Positions 26,774-39,145 of a stretch of 64,000 nucleotides of DNA are shown here, one piece after another (position 1 is the first letter of the stretch; each line of letters begins with the position of its first letter). The notes below the pieces were generated by a model. It was not told the DNA's origin. It ran no database searches and saw nothing but the letters and a program-made list of their open reading frames with translations. Source of the DNA: Sulfitobacter noctilucae (GTDB lineage Bacteria; Pseudomonadota; Alphaproteobacteria; Rhodobacterales; Rhodobacteraceae); NCBI RefSeq assembly GCF_000622365.1, contig NZ_JASC01000014.1:310001-374000 (forward strand). Reading direction: 5' to 3'. The position numbers were made by a program, and so were the translations under genes.

Positions 26774-27430
26774 ATGCTGCTTGAGATTGACGCCATCACC
26801 AAATCCTTTCCAGACAGCGAAGGCCGCGTGCCGGTTTTGCAGGGCGTCAGTCTTGGGCTTGAGGCGGGACAAACGCTGGCGCTCACAGGGGATTCCGGCA
26901 GCGGCAAGAGCACTTTGCTGCACATCGCGAGTGGCCTGGAACAGCCCGACACCGGTGCCGTGAGGTTGGATGGTACAGATCTTACACAGCTTGATGACAG
27001 CGCCCGCGCCCTTCTGCGGCGCAACGACATTGCCTTGGTGTTCCAGCAGTTCAACTTGATCCCTTCGCTGAACGTGGCGGCTAACATCGCCTTTCAGGCG
27101 CGGCTCGCGGGTCGGGCAGACAACGCACATATAAAGACGATCACCGCCGCCTTGGGGCTCGATCCCTATCTGGGCAAATACCCGGAAACCCTTTCCGGCG
27201 GGCAACAGCAAAGGGTGGCCATCGCCCGCGCTTTGGCCGCCAAACCCAAAGTGCTGTTGGCAGATGAGCCCACCGGCAATTTGGACGAGAATACCGCCGA
27301 AGATGTGCTGGCTCAGATGATGGAACTGGTGGCACAAACCGGTGCCGCATTGATGGTCGTAACCCATTCACCCCATGTGGCCGGACGCATGGACCGGCAA
27401 GTGCATCTGCGCGGCGGCGTGATTGGATGA
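26774..27430 (+). CDS. ABC transporter ATP-binding protein, LolD/MacB type
   Basis: This 218-residue ATPase has Walker A GDSGSGKS (about residues 41-48), Q-loop VFQQFNLIP, signature LSGGQQQR, Walker [14 protein letters not shown] and a switch His in [10 protein letters not shown]. The DEPTGNLDE form and small size place it with LolD/MacB/FtsE-type partners of FtsX-fold permeases. It begins at an ATG preceded by AAAGGGACG. Its stop overlaps the permease start (ATGA). Together with the permease and the AttH-like protein it forms a known three-gene arrangement of unknown cargo. Confidence 0.9.
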   Translation: MLLEIDAITKSFPDSEGRVPVLQGVSLGLEAGQTLALTGDSGSGKSTLLHIASGLEQPDTGAVRLDGTDLTQLDDSARALLRRNDIALVFQQFNLIPSLNVAANIAFQARLAGRADNAHIKTITAALGLDPYLGKYPETLSGGQQQRVAIARALAAKPKVLLADEPTGNLDENTAEDVLAQMMELVAQTGAALMVVTHSPHVAGRMDRQVHLRGGVIG

Positions 27431-29802
27431 TACGCACCGTTCTGGCCGCGCTGGCATCGCACTGGCGGCATAACCCGTTACAATTGTTTGCTTACCTTTC
27501 GGGCCTCGCTCTGGCCACTGCGCTTTGGTCCGGCGTGCAGGCGATCAACAGCGAAGCCCGTGCCAGCTATGATGCGGCAGCCGATACACTGGGCGAAGGG
27601 CAGTTTGATCAGCTTTTGCCGCTTCAGGGCGACCGGATCGCGCAGGCTGACTATATCGCGTTGCGGCTTGCCGGATGGCGGGTATCGCCGGTGATAGAAG
27701 GGCGCCTTGGCGACATCAGATTGGTGGGCATAGATCTGGTCACTTCACCCAACGGCTTGGGCGGAGAGCAAACGGACGACCTGCCTGCCTTGACCTTCGC
27801 CGGTCCCGCGCAACTGTTGGCCAATGGGCAAACCGCAGATGATCTGCCGAAGGACGCTCAGGTTACGGTTGATGCATCCGTGGCACCCGGTGTTGCAATT
27901 GGCGACATTGGCCATGTGCAGCGTCTGCTGGAACGCGATGACCTTTCGCGCTTGATCGTGCTGCCGGAACAACCAATAGGCCGTCCGGCGCTGGGCAATG
28001 TGGCACCGGGACTGCGCGTGCAAGCAGCACAACAGACCGCTGACATCGGGCAGTTGACCGACAGCTTTCATCTCAATCTCACCGCCTTTGGTTTGCTCAG
28101 TTTCGCGGTGGGGCTTTTCATCGTGCACAGCACTATCGGTCTGGCGTTCGAGCAGCGGCGTGGGATGATCCGCACCTTGCGAGCGCTTGGCGTGCCACTC
28201 CGCCCCCTGGTCATCCTGATCGCGGTCGAGATGCTGACCCTCGCGGTTCTCGGCGCGGCGATTGGCATCATCGCAGGCTACTTTATCGCCGCTCTGCTGC
28301 TGCCGGATGTAGCGGCCACGCTCCGCGGCCTTTACGGCGCGGATATATCAGGCGCATTGCAGATCAGAGCCGAATGGTGGCTTTCAGGGCTGCTTATTGC
28401 GCTTCTTGGCACGGCGGCCGCATTGGCGGGGCGGCTGTGGCAGATCGCAAAAATGCCGCTCTTGGCCAGCGTACGCCCCCGTGCATGGGCCATGGGATCG
28501 GTCAATCGAAGAGGGGTTCAGTCCTACGTGGCAGTCGGATTGCTGACCATCGCCGCAGCGCTGGCAATCTTCGCGAGTGGCCTGATCGCGGGTTTTGCCT
28601 TGCTGGGTTGCCTGTTGATCGGCGCGGCACTTGCCTTGCCGCCTTTGGCTGAACGGGCGCTCACACTGTTGGAACGCGGCGCAAAGGCCCCGCTGTGGCA
28701 GTGGTTCTGGGCCGACACACGCCAGCAATTGCCCGGACTCAGCCTCGCGTTGATGGCCCTTCTGCTGGCGGTATCAGCCAATATCGGTGTCTCGACAATG
28801 GTATCGAGCTTCCGGCTGACTTTCGTCGGGTTTCTGGATCAACGGCTCGCGCCGGAGCTTTTCCTGTCTTTGGACAGTGCTCAGCAAAGTGAGGAGGTTG
28901 AAGCCTATTTAATCGCAAATACCGATGAGGTGTTGCCACTTCTGTCAACGGACGGACGGGTCGCTGGACAACCGGTTGAGATTTATGGTGTGCGTGTCGG
29001 ACAGACCTACCGCGAAAACTGGGTGTTTCTTGAGGCCAGCGCGACACCATGGGATGTCGTCGCGGCGGGGCAGGGCGTGGTGGTCAACGAACAACTCGCC
29101 CGCCGTGCTGATCTATGGGTGGGCGACAGTGTTCAGATTGCGCCAGACATCAACCTGCCGATCGCAGCAGTGGTGGGCGATTACGGCAACCCCCAAGGGC
29201 AGGTCGTGCTGACCGAAGAAATCTTCGAGCAGCTATACCCCACCCTCAAGGCGCTCAATTTCGGTATTCGCACCCGTGATGCGCAGGCAGTGCGCGCGGG
29301 TCTTACAAACGATCTAGACCTGCCATCCAGCGCGATCATCAACCAGGCTGCGGTCAAATCACTGTCCATCGAAGTCTTTGAACGGACGTTTAGGGTCACC
29401 GCTGCCCTAAACGCGCTGACCCTCAGCGTCGCAGGTTTTGCCATCCTGATGAGCCTGCTGACACTGGCCGATCTGCGGGTGCCACAACTGGCACCGGTCT
29501 GGGCACTTGGCATGACGCGCCGCTCGCTGGGATTGCTGGAGATGGGCCGCGCGGTGGCCCTCTCTGCGCTTGTGTTTGTCTGCGCCCTGCCTTTGGGATT
29601 GGCGCTGGCTTGGGTGCTGCTGAGTGTCATAAACGTCGAAGCCTTTGGGTGGCGTTTGCCGATGTTCCTCTTTCCGCTCGATTATCTAAGGCTGGGTGCC
29701 TATGCCCTGCTTGCCGCATTTGTCGCTGCGTGCTGGCCTGCGTTACGCCTGATGCGCAAACCACCCTCAGCGCTGCTCAAGGTCTTCGCCAATGAACGTT
29801 AA
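27427..29802 (+). CDS. FtsX-family ABC transporter permease
   Basis: This 791-residue permease has an N-terminal TM (about residues 18-38), then a periplasmic domain, a three-TM FtsX block (about 215-340, QLTDSFHLNLTAFGLLSFAV), further TMs near 375-410, a second periplasmic domain and a C-terminal FtsX block (about 660-780, NALTLSVAGFAILMSLLTLA). This double layout is that of LolC/E-like or MacB-like mechanotransmission transporters, which do not carry cargo through the membrane but extract or drive it in the periplasm. Its neighbour suggests an outer-surface lipid or hydrophobic molecule. Confidence 0.88.
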   Translation: MIRTVLAALASHWRHNPLQLFAYLSGLALATALWSGVQAINSEARASYDAAADTLGEGQFDQLLPLQGDRIAQADYIALRLAGWRVSPVIEGRLGDIRLVGIDLVTSPNGLGGEQTDDLPALTFAGPAQLLANGQTADDLPKDAQVTVDASVAPGVAIGDIGHVQRLLERDDLSRLIVLPEQPIGRPALGNVAPGLRVQAAQQTADIGQLTDSFHLNLTAFGLLSFAVGLFIVHSTIGLAFEQRRGMIRTLRALGVPLRPLVILIAVEMLTLAVLGAAIGIIAGYFIAALLLPDVAATLRGLYGADISGALQIRAEWWLSGLLIALLGTAAALAGRLWQIAKMPLLASVRPRAWAMGSVNRRGVQSYVAVGLLTIAAALAIFASGLIAGFALLGCLLIGAALALPPLAERALTLLERGAKAPLWQWFWADTRQQLPGLSLALMALLLAVSANIGVSTMVSSFRLTFVGFLDQRLAPELFLSLDSAQQSEEVEAYLIANTDEVLPLLSTDGRVAGQPVEIYGVRVGQTYRENWVFLEASATPWDVVAAGQGVVVNEQLARRADLWVGDSVQIAPDINLPIAAVVGDYGNPQGQVVLTEEIFEQLYPTLKALNFGIRTRDAQAVRAGLTNDLDLPSSAIINQAAVKSLSIEVFERTFRVTAALNALTLSVAGFAILMSLLTLADLRVPQLAPVWALGMTRRSLGLLEMGRAVALSALVFVCALPLGLALAWVLLSVINVEAFGWRLPMFLFPLDYLRLGAYALLAAFVAACWPALRLMRKPPSALLKVFANER

Positions 29803-30832
29803 GCTTTTGATTTTCCTGTGCCTGTGGCCCTTCGCAAGTCTGGCGCAGGGTTTCTCTGGTCTTGGGACTGATGCCACAGGCTTTGCCACACCGCAGTCTG
29901 AACCGGTCTTTGACTTTCCGGCCGATCACGGTGCGCATCCTGACTACCGCATCGAATGGTGGTATCTGACGGCCAATCTACAAGGCCCCGATGGCACGCC
30001 TTACGGTTTGCAATGGACGCTCTTCCGCTCTGCGCTTGCACCGGGCGAAGCGCCGGGCTGGCAATCCCCACAGGTCTGGTTTGCCCATGCTGCGGTTACA
30101 ACGCCTGACATGCATCTGGCCACAGAGCGGTTTGCGCGGGGCGGGATCGGGCAGGCGGGGGTGGAGCCCGAGCCATTTCGTGCGTGGATTGATGACTGGT
30201 ATCTGCGTGGTCCCGACTTCGATGAACTGACGCTGCGGGCCACGGGGCCTACGTTCGCCTATGATATGGCACTGACGGCTCAGGGGCCTTTGGTTTTTCA
30301 CGGAGAAGGCGGGTTTTCGGTTAAATCGGCAGAAGGGCAAGCGAGCTATTATTACTCCCAGCCTTTCTATAAGATCAGTGGGACCCTGACCTTGCCCGAA
30401 GGGGATGTGGACGTAACCGGCAATGCTTGGCTGGACCGTGAATGGTCCTCGCAGCCCTTGTCCGACAACCAGTCGGGTTGGGACTGGTTTTCGCTGTCTT
30501 TCGACAGCGGGGCCAAGTTGATGGGATTTCTGCTGCGCCAAACAGATGGCACCACCTTTTCCTCTTCCACATGGATCGCGCCGGATGGGGCGACAACGGC
30601 CTACCCCGACGGCGCTTTTGCAGCAATGCCCTTGCAGCAAAGCACTGTCGCGGGGCGGGCCGTGCCGACCGGTTGGCAAGTGACACTGCCCGACAGGGAT
30701 CTGGATGTAACGGTCAGCGCACTGAACCCGTCTGCTTGGATGGACCTGTCAATTCCTTATTGGGAAGGGCCGGTCAGTGTGATGGGGTCTCATAGAGGGA
30801 CAGGATATCTGGAGATGACAGGTTATGAGTGA
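29792..30832 (+). CDS. AttH/CrtC-like lipocalin-fold periplasmic protein
   Basis: A signal peptide (about residues 1-18, SLAQ cleavage) is followed by an AttH / hydroxyneurosporene-synthase (CrtC) domain. HPDYRIEWWYLTANLQG and WLDREWSSQPL are the two hallmark segments, the latter with the conserved Asp-Arg-Glu-Trp. CrtC-type members hydrate carotenoids; AttH members in this ABC operon have no proven reaction. The gene overlaps the permease stop by 11 bp and the following flavoprotein start by 8 bp. A lipid-handling or hydratase role is possible, and no carotenoid genes are in the window. 346 residues. Confidence 0.85.
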   Translation: MNVKLLIFLCLWPFASLAQGFSGLGTDATGFATPQSEPVFDFPADHGAHPDYRIEWWYLTANLQGPDGTPYGLQWTLFRSALAPGEAPGWQSPQVWFAHAAVTTPDMHLATERFARGGIGQAGVEPEPFRAWIDDWYLRGPDFDELTLRATGPTFAYDMALTAQGPLVFHGEGGFSVKSAEGQASYYYSQPFYKISGTLTLPEGDVDVTGNAWLDREWSSQPLSDNQSGWDWFSLSFDSGAKLMGFLLRQTDGTTFSSSTWIAPDGATTAYPDGAFAAMPLQQSTVAGRAVPTGWQVTLPDRDLDVTVSALNPSAWMDLSIPYWEGPVSVMGSHRGTGYLEMTGYE

Positions 30833-31379
30833 TCCAAACGATCTGCGGGCATTTCTGAAAGAAGCCTGGCAGCATCTGGGGCGCGGCGTCACCGACAGCC
30901 GCTCGCCCGCGCGCTATCCGACCTTTGCTACCACGGACTCGAACGGCACGCCGCAGGCCCGCACTGTGGCGCTACGCGGTGCCAGTCAGTCTGGAGCCAC
31001 TGTCGAGGTACATACCGATACGCAGACCGACAAGATCGCCAGTCTGCGTCAGACCCCATTGGCGGCGCTGCACATTTGGCTGCCCAAGGCGGATTTGCAG
31101 ATCAGGCTGACCGCTGAGGTCGAGATTTTAACCGGTGATGCAGTTGAGGATGCCTGGGCCAAGGTACCCGAAGGGTCGCGCGTTTCTTATGGCACCGAGC
31201 CTGCACCCGGCACTCCAATTGATCATGTCTATGCCTACGAAAAGCCCAGCAAGCGCAGCCGTTTTGCCGTGCTGGTATGCCATTTGACGCATATGGATCT
31301 AGTGCATTTAGGCGAACGCCATCGCCGTGCGGTCTTCACCAAGGACGACGGATGGCAGGGGAGTTGGGTGGCACCCTGA
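30825..31379 (+). CDS. Pyridoxamine-phosphate-oxidase-family FMN protein
   Basis: This 184-residue split-barrel flavoprotein shows YPTFATTDSNGTPQARTVALRG at the FMN phosphate site and KIASLRQTPLAALHIWLPKA. It lacks the C-terminal RLxP ending that binds pyridoxamine phosphate in true PdxH and instead ends in GWQGSWVAP, so it is unlikely to make PLP. It overlaps the AttH-like gene by 8 bp and is last in the operon. The role is unknown. Confidence 0.8.
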   Translation: MSDPNDLRAFLKEAWQHLGRGVTDSRSPARYPTFATTDSNGTPQARTVALRGASQSGATVEVHTDTQTDKIASLRQTPLAALHIWLPKADLQIRLTAEVEILTGDAVEDAWAKVPEGSRVSYGTEPAPGTPIDHVYAYEKPSKRSRFAVLVCHLTHMDLVHLGERHRRAVFTKDDGWQGSWVAP

Positions 31380-31390
31380 TGAACGGAAAG

Positions 31391-31414
31391 GGCCCCCCGC
31401 AGCTGCGGAGGGCC
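31391..31414. terminator. Bidirectional hairpin between the ABC operon and katG
   Basis: GGCCCCCCGC and GCGGAGGGCC pair at nine of ten positions around an AGCT loop, 11 bp after the flavoprotein stop and 28 bp before the katG stop. It would serve both convergent transcripts. Only a short T-containing tail follows (TCTAACACTTCTT). Confidence 0.7.
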
Positions 31415-31442
31415 TCTAACACTTCTTAGTCAGATCGAAGTC

Positions 31443-33753
<2,311 letters not shown>

Positions 33754-33766
33754 ATAACCTGAAGTT

Positions 33767-34681
33767 ATGGCAAATTTCACGTTGAAGCAGTTACGCTATT
33801 TTGAAGCCTTAGCTCAGCATCGCCACTTTGGCCATGCGGCGGAAGCTTGCGCAATATCGCAACCGGCCCTCTCGGTTCAGATCAAGGAGCTTGAGGAAAC
33901 GCTTGGGGCCCAATTGGTAGAACGCGCGGCGCGGCAGGTCAGGCTGACGCCCTTCGGTGAAGAGTTGCTGATCCGTGTGCATAGTATTCTGCGGCAGGTG
34001 GATGAACTCGGAGAATTTGCGCGTGCTGCACAGGGGCAATTAACGGGGCGCTTCAGGTTGGGAATCATTCCCACGATCGCGCCCTATCTTTTGCCGCAAA
34101 TCATTGGTGAACTGGGTAAAAGCCACCCACGTCTTGACCTTCACGTGCGCGAAACGCTGACACCGCGTTTAGTGCAAGAACTGGTGCAAGGGCGCCTGGA
34201 TGCCGCTATCGTGGCCTTGCCGGTAGAGGAAACGGCGCTGGTTGAAACACCGCTTTTTGATGAAACCTTCGTATTGGTGCGACCCGAAGCGGATGCCGCC
34301 AAACCCGTCCCGCGCAGCGAAGATCTGCGCGATATGCGCCTGTTGTTGCTGGAGGAAGGGCACTGCTTTCGCGAACAGGCGTTGAATTTCTGCCATGCCC
34401 CATCTGCGGTGCCACGCGACGGGCTGGATGGCAGTTCGCTTTCGACACTGGTGCAGATGGTCGGCGCAGGGATCGGCGTGACCCTCATCCCTCAGATGGC
34501 AATAGGGGTCGAAACACGCTCCGCCCAGGTAAGTTGCGCAGCCTTTCCACCCCCGCAGCCCGGACGCACCATCGGTATGGTCTGGCGTAAATCCAACCCA
34601 TTGGCACAGGCATTCGCGGAAATAGCGCAGGTCGTTCGGGAAGCGGGCGAACAGGGCGCAAAGCTGCCGGAGAGCGATTAA
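33767..34681 (+). CDS. oxyR: Peroxide-sensing LysR regulator OxyR
   Basis: This 304-residue LysR protein has an HTH with FGHAAEACAISQPALSVQIK. The effector domain contains EEGHCFREQALNFCHA, two cysteines separated by eight residues. That matches the Cys199/Cys208 redox pair of E. coli OxyR, which forms a disulfide on peroxide exposure. It is divergent from katG, the expected target. The ATG directly precedes the HTH. Confidence 0.92.
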   Translation: MANFTLKQLRYFEALAQHRHFGHAAEACAISQPALSVQIKELEETLGAQLVERAARQVRLTPFGEELLIRVHSILRQVDELGEFARAAQGQLTGRFRLGIIPTIAPYLLPQIIGELGKSHPRLDLHVRETLTPRLVQELVQGRLDAAIVALPVEETALVETPLFDETFVLVRPEADAAKPVPRSEDLRDMRLLLLEEGHCFREQALNFCHAPSAVPRDGLDGSSLSTLVQMVGAGIGVTLIPQMAIGVETRSAQVSCAAFPPPQPGRTIGMVWRKSNPLAQAFAEIAQVVREAGEQGAKLPESD

Positions 34682-34759
34682 CGGGCTGGAAAGACATGCG
34701 GGTTTAGAAGGCTGATGTCAGACCCCTGCGGGTCACCAGATCAGGCAAAGGAACCCCAG

Positions 34760-37345
34760 ATGCACAGTGACACCGCCCAGACACGCCGCGTTCACCCGCT
34801 TCAATCGCTGTTTTTCAAATGTATGCTCATGACTGTGGTTTGCGTGATAACAGTTGTGGCTGTGATCGAATATCAAAGCCTGTCTGCCGCAACGAAAGCT
34901 GCCGAGAAAGCGATCAAACTGCGCGGTGCTGAAGTCACGGAACTCCTTGCCATGCAGATGGGGGGATCGATCAAATTCGCGAATATCGAAGCCATTGACC
35001 GGACTGTGACCGATGTCATTGATGCGGCAGGTGAAGATGCGAAAGGGGCGATGGTATTCGACAGCGAAGGCAGGATTTTGTTCGAAACTTCTGTCAGACT
35101 GCCCGAGGAAACGCGGGCTGATATCCGTGCTCTCATACAACAAAGTCTCGACGCCGGTGAACCTGTCGTTTCTGCGGACGGAATGATCTCCGCAGATGTC
35201 AGCAGATATGGCGCAACTGCAACGACGGTTGGTGGTGTGGTCACGGTCTGGACCCCGGAATATGCAGTTGCCACAGCATTCCAGTCGCATATGCAGACAT
35301 TGCTTTTGGGCCTTGGCGTGCTTGTCTTGGGCCTGATCTCTTCGGGCATTTATTTGCGCATGCGGATGTCACAGCCCTTGGTCCAGTTAGAAGGTGCCAT
35401 GACAAGTGTTGCCGAAGGCAAATTCGACATCGATATCCCTCATATCAACCGCCGCGATGAGGTTGGCCAGATGGCCCAACGATTGCATGAATTTCGCCTG
35501 TCGCTCGATGCAGCCCAAACCGCGCAAATCGAAGCAGGATTCAAAGGCGCAGCATTCGAAGGTTCCTCCGCCGCGATGATGATGGTGAACGAAGGCCTCG
35601 AGATCATCTTTGCCAACCCCTCCTGTCAAAAGCTGATCGCAGACCTTGGGCCCGACCTGAAAAACGTTTGGCCCGGTGTTACCGCTGATACACTCACCGG
35701 ACGCAATCTCGGTGCCATTTCGCGGCTGAAGGCTGTGTTCGAAACCGCTGGGCAGGGCAAGCAAGCATCAGATGCCGGACCGGTCTACCCGCCCGTCGCA
35801 CTGCGCGTTGGTTCCCGCATGATCCGGATCAAGATCAGCCCTGCCTATAATCAGAGCGGTGCCTTGTTCGGCTACGTTATCGAGTGGGCAGACCGCACAA
35901 AATCCGAAAAAGATGCTGCTGTAATCGGTGCCATGAATACCGCGCAGGCCAGTATCGAATTCGGCAAGGATGGCAAAGTGACAGCAGCCAACCAGAATTT
36001 CCTCGACATGATTAATGGTCGGTTTGAGGATACGGCTGTCTGTTCCCTGTCCAGAATGTTTGCAAACAACCTCGACAATGATCCGCAGGGCCATGAATTC
36101 GCGACACAGGTGTTGGCGGAAGAGATGCGGGAGGGCCGGTTCTCGGCCTACAGCGTTCATGCGGATCGCACGTTTGTTTTACAGGGCAGCTTTGCCGTGA
36201 CAAAGGACGAAGACGGGGCACCGGATCGCGTTGTCTTTATTGGTACCAACATAACGGATCAGGCTGAAGCGGCGCAGGCTGCCGAAATGGTGCGGCAACG
36301 TTCCGCAGAAGAACAGGACCGTGTAGTCGAAGTATTGGGGGCTGCCTTGCGAAAGCTCGCTGATGGCGACCTGCGGACAGACATCACCGACGACCTTCCA
36401 CATGATTACATTCGGTTACGCACTGACTTTAACGAAACCGTGGGTTCGCTGCGCGATGCAATTTCTGCCGTGATCCACAATTCCGATTCAATTCGCAACG
36501 AGACTACGGAAATCACATCAGCGGCTGATGACCTGTCGCGTCGGACTGAAAAACAGGCAGCAACGCTTGAGGAAACGGCGGCTGCCCTTGATGAACTGAC
36601 AGCCTCTGTGCGTTCCGCTGCGGAAGGTGCCGATGACGCGAGCAAAATGTCTGAGGAGGCACAAAATAATGCCCAGCAGGGTGGTGAAGTGGCCCGCAAG
36701 GCAGTCTCGGCGATGGACGGCATTAAAACGTCTTCCCAAGAAATCTCGAAAATTACCAGCGTGATCGACGATATCGCATTCCAAACCAATCTGCTGGCGC
36801 TAAATGCCGGCGTGGAGGCTGCGCGCGCAGGAGAGGCCGGCCGAGGATTTGCGGTCGTCGCAACCGAAGTGCGTGCTTTGGCACAACGGTCGTCGGATGC
36901 CGCCCGTGAAATCAACCAGTTGATCAACTCCAGTGGCGAACAGGTCCAGCAGGGTGTCGACCTTGTGGACCGTACCGGGGCGGCATTGGATGCAATCGTG
37001 ACCTCCGTCGCGGAGATATCCAAACGCGTCGGCAATATCGCGGCCTCAGCGCGTGAACAATCCAGCGGTTTGGCCGAAATCAATGCGGCCGTAAACGAGT
37101 TGGATCACGTCACCCAGCAAAACGCGGCTATGTTCGAGGAAACAACAGCCGCTAGCCATGCTCTGACCTCGGAAGCAGATTCGCTGGTCAATGCTGTGTC
37201 GCGCTTCAAGCTGGATGGTGTGCAAATTACACAGCGTGCGGCAGCACCCCGCCCGGTGCCGCAACCGCGCCCCGCGACCCCTCAAAGCGTGGGCAATGCC
37301 GCGCTGAAGGTGCAAGAAGATCTGGACAGCTGGGAAGAGTTCTGA
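34760..37345 (+). CDS. Methyl-accepting chemotaxis protein with PAS domains
   Basis: This 861-residue chemoreceptor starts at an ATG preceded by AAAGGAA. TM1 is at about residues 17-38, a periplasmic sensor lies between, and TM2 is at about 183-205. A HAMP domain follows, then two PAS-like modules (about 265-390 and 400-520), a second HAMP-like linker and the signalling hairpin with IDDIAFQTNLLALNAGVEAA and RGFAVVATEVRALAQRSSDA. The last residues, DSWEEF, fit the C-terminal tether (aromatic-x-x-aromatic) that recruits CheR/CheB in receptors such as Tsr. The ligand is unknown. No che genes are adjacent. Confidence 0.9.
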   Translation: MHSDTAQTRRVHPLQSLFFKCMLMTVVCVITVVAVIEYQSLSAATKAAEKAIKLRGAEVTELLAMQMGGSIKFANIEAIDRTVTDVIDAAGEDAKGAMVFDSEGRILFETSVRLPEETRADIRALIQQSLDAGEPVVSADGMISADVSRYGATATTVGGVVTVWTPEYAVATAFQSHMQTLLLGLGVLVLGLISSGIYLRMRMSQPLVQLEGAMTSVAEGKFDIDIPHINRRDEVGQMAQRLHEFRLSLDAAQTAQIEAGFKGAAFEGSSAAMMMVNEGLEIIFANPSCQKLIADLGPDLKNVWPGVTADTLTGRNLGAISRLKAVFETAGQGKQASDAGPVYPPVALRVGSRMIRIKISPAYNQSGALFGYVIEWADRTKSEKDAAVIGAMNTAQASIEFGKDGKVTAANQNFLDMINGRFEDTAVCSLSRMFANNLDNDPQGHEFATQVLAEEMREGRFSAYSVHADRTFVLQGSFAVTKDEDGAPDRVVFIGTNITDQAEAAQAAEMVRQRSAEEQDRVVEVLGAALRKLADGDLRTDITDDLPHDYIRLRTDFNETVGSLRDAISAVIHNSDSIRNETTEITSAADDLSRRTEKQAATLEETAAALDELTASVRSAAEGADDASKMSEEAQNNAQQGGEVARKAVSAMDGIKTSSQEISKITSVIDDIAFQTNLLALNAGVEAARAGEAGRGFAVVATEVRALAQRSSDAAREINQLINSSGEQVQQGVDLVDRTGAALDAIVTSVAEISKRVGNIAASAREQSSGLAEINAAVNELDHVTQQNAAMFEETTAASHALTSEADSLVNAVSRFKLDGVQITQRAAAPRPVPQPRPATPQSVGNAALKVQEDLDSWEEF

Positions 37346-37360
37346 GCCGACAGGCTCAGA
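37341..37360. terminator. Hairpin containing the chemoreceptor stop codon
   Basis: TCTGAGCC and GGCTCAGA form a perfect 8-bp stem with loop GACA. The chemoreceptor TGA (37343-37345) lies inside the stem. It ends 21 bp before the metG stop, so it probably ends both convergent transcripts. Confidence 0.65.
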
Positions 37361-37381
37361 TTGTTGCAAGAGGGCGCGTGA

Positions 37382-39094
37382 TCAGTCGCGCGTGCCCGCA
37401 AACCGCTCTGACCATTCGGCGACATTGTCGTCCGTTATCTTGGCAAAGAGCACATCAGGCACTTCGAAGACATGACCGGGTTCCAGAGTATCCAGCGCGG
37501 CGGGCACATCATCGGGCCATGAGGCCTCCGGTGTTTTCATAGCCTCGAGCATGCTGGCGGCTGCGGTCGGAATAAACGGGGCGGACAACCGTGCATAAAG
37601 CGGGATCAGGTTCAGCGCCAACCGGACTTGTGCGGCAGCCTTGTCTGGATCGGTCTTGAAGGTGGTCCAGGGGGCTTCGGCTTGCAAATACTCGTTTCCG
37701 GCAGCCCAAATCGCCCGTAACTCCTGCGCGGACTTGCGCACTTCGATCGCGTCCATCTGCGCCTCATATCGGGTCACACGCTCGGTAATATCGGCGATCA
37801 GCGCCTCTTCTGCGGGGCCATAGGCGCCCGCTTCGGGCACAGCCTCGCCGAACTTGGAACGGCAGAACTTAGTGATGCGGCTGATAAAATTTCCCAGCAC
37901 ATCGGCCAGATCCTTGTTAACGGAGGACTGGAAATTTTCCCATGTGAACTCAGCATCTGATGTCTCGGGCGCGTGCGACAAGAGCCACCAGCGCCAGTAA
38001 TCAGCCGGTAAGATGTCCAGGGCCTGGTCCATAAATACCCCGCGCCCGCGCGAGGTTGAGAACTGCCCGCCATCATAGGTCAGGTAATTAAACGACTTGA
38101 TGTAGTCGACCAACTTCCACGGCTCGCCCGACCCCATGATCGTGGCAGGAAAGCTGAGGGTGTGAAACGGCACGTTGTCCTTGCCCATGAACTGGGTATA
38201 GCGCACGTCGTCGGCACCTTTGTCCGTGCGCCACCAGCGTTCCCAATCGGTGCCTTTGCCTGCTTCGACCCATTCGGCTCCACAGGCGATATATTCAATT
38301 GGCGCGTCGAACCAGACATAGAATACCTTGCCTTCCATGCCCGGCCAATCCGCATCACCGCGTTTCACAGGAACGCCCCAATTCAGGTCACGGGTGATGC
38401 CCCTGTCCTGCAATCCATCGCCGTCGTGCAGCCATTTCTTGGCGATCGAGGTGGTCAGCACCGGCCAATCGGTCTTTGTGTTGATCCAGCTGTCCAGCTG
38501 GTCTTTCATCTGGCTTTGCCGCAAAAACAGATGTTTCGTGTCACGCATTTCGAGATTGGTGGAGCCTGAGATCGTACTGCGCGGGTCGATTAAATCGACG
38601 GGGTCAAGTTGCTTGGTGCAATTGTCACATTGGTCGCCGCGTGCGGAATCGAACCCGCAATTGGGGCAGGTGCCCTCGATATAACGGTCCGGCAAAAACC
38701 GGCCGTCCGCGATGGAATAGACCTGTTGCTGGGTCACTTCCTCGATCAGCCCCTGATCGGCCAAGACACCAGCAAAGTGCTGGGTCAGCTTGTGGTTTTG
38801 GGGCGAGGAAGAGCGCCCGAAATGATCAAAGGACATCCCGAACCCTTCGGCGATACTGGCCTGCACCCCGTGCATTTCGGCGCAGTACTGATCCACCGGC
38901 TTGCCCGCCTTGGCGGCGGCCAGTTCTGCGGGGGTGCCGTGTTCATCGGTGGCGCAGAGGAACAGAACCTCATGCCCACGGGTGCGCAAATAGCGTGCAT
39001 AGAGGTCCGCCGGAAGCTGGCTGCCCACCAGATTACCGAGATGTTTGATCCCATTGATATAGGGGATGGCGGAGGTGATAAGGTGGCGTGCCAT
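37382..39094 (-). CDS. metG: Methionyl-tRNA synthetase
   Basis: This 570-residue class I synthetase charges tRNA-Met. [20 protein letters not shown] contains the HIGH-type motif (HLGN). [17 protein letters not shown] is the four-cysteine zinc knuckle, and [15 protein letters not shown] replaces the KMSKS loop in the variant form seen in this subgroup. The C-terminal dimerisation (Trbp111-like) domain is absent, as in short MetG forms. AAAGGAAC precedes the start ATG. Confidence 0.94.
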   Translation of the reverse strand: MARHLITSAIPYINGIKHLGNLVGSQLPADLYARYLRTRGHEVLFLCATDEHGTPAELAAAKAGKPVDQYCAEMHGVQASIAEGFGMSFDHFGRSSSPQNHKLTQHFAGVLADQGLIEEVTQQQVYSIADGRFLPDRYIEGTCPNCGFDSARGDQCDNCTKQLDPVDLIDPRSTISGSTNLEMRDTKHLFLRQSQMKDQLDSWINTKTDWPVLTTSIAKKWLHDGDGLQDRGITRDLNWGVPVKRGDADWPGMEGKVFYVWFDAPIEYIACGAEWVEAGKGTDWERWWRTDKGADDVRYTQFMGKDNVPFHTLSFPATIMGSGEPWKLVDYIKSFNYLTYDGGQFSTSRGRGVFMDQALDILPADYWRWWLLSHAPETSDAEFTWENFQSSVNKDLADVLGNFISRITKFCRSKFGEAVPEAGAYGPAEEALIADITERVTRYEAQMDAIEVRKSAQELRAIWAAGNEYLQAEAPWTTFKTDPDKAAAQVRLALNLIPLYARLSAPFIPTAAASMLEAMKTPEASWPDDVPAALDTLEPGHVFEVPDVLFAKITDDNVAEWSERFAGTRD

Positions 39095-39145
39095 GACTGT
39101 TCCTTTGCGCGGGTCTGCCTCACATAGACCGCTTGGTGCGCAGGA

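Noticed and set aside
30825-31379. pdxH (pyridoxamine phosphate oxidase)
   Set aside because: The split-barrel FMN fold is present, but the C-terminal RLxP substrate motif is missing.
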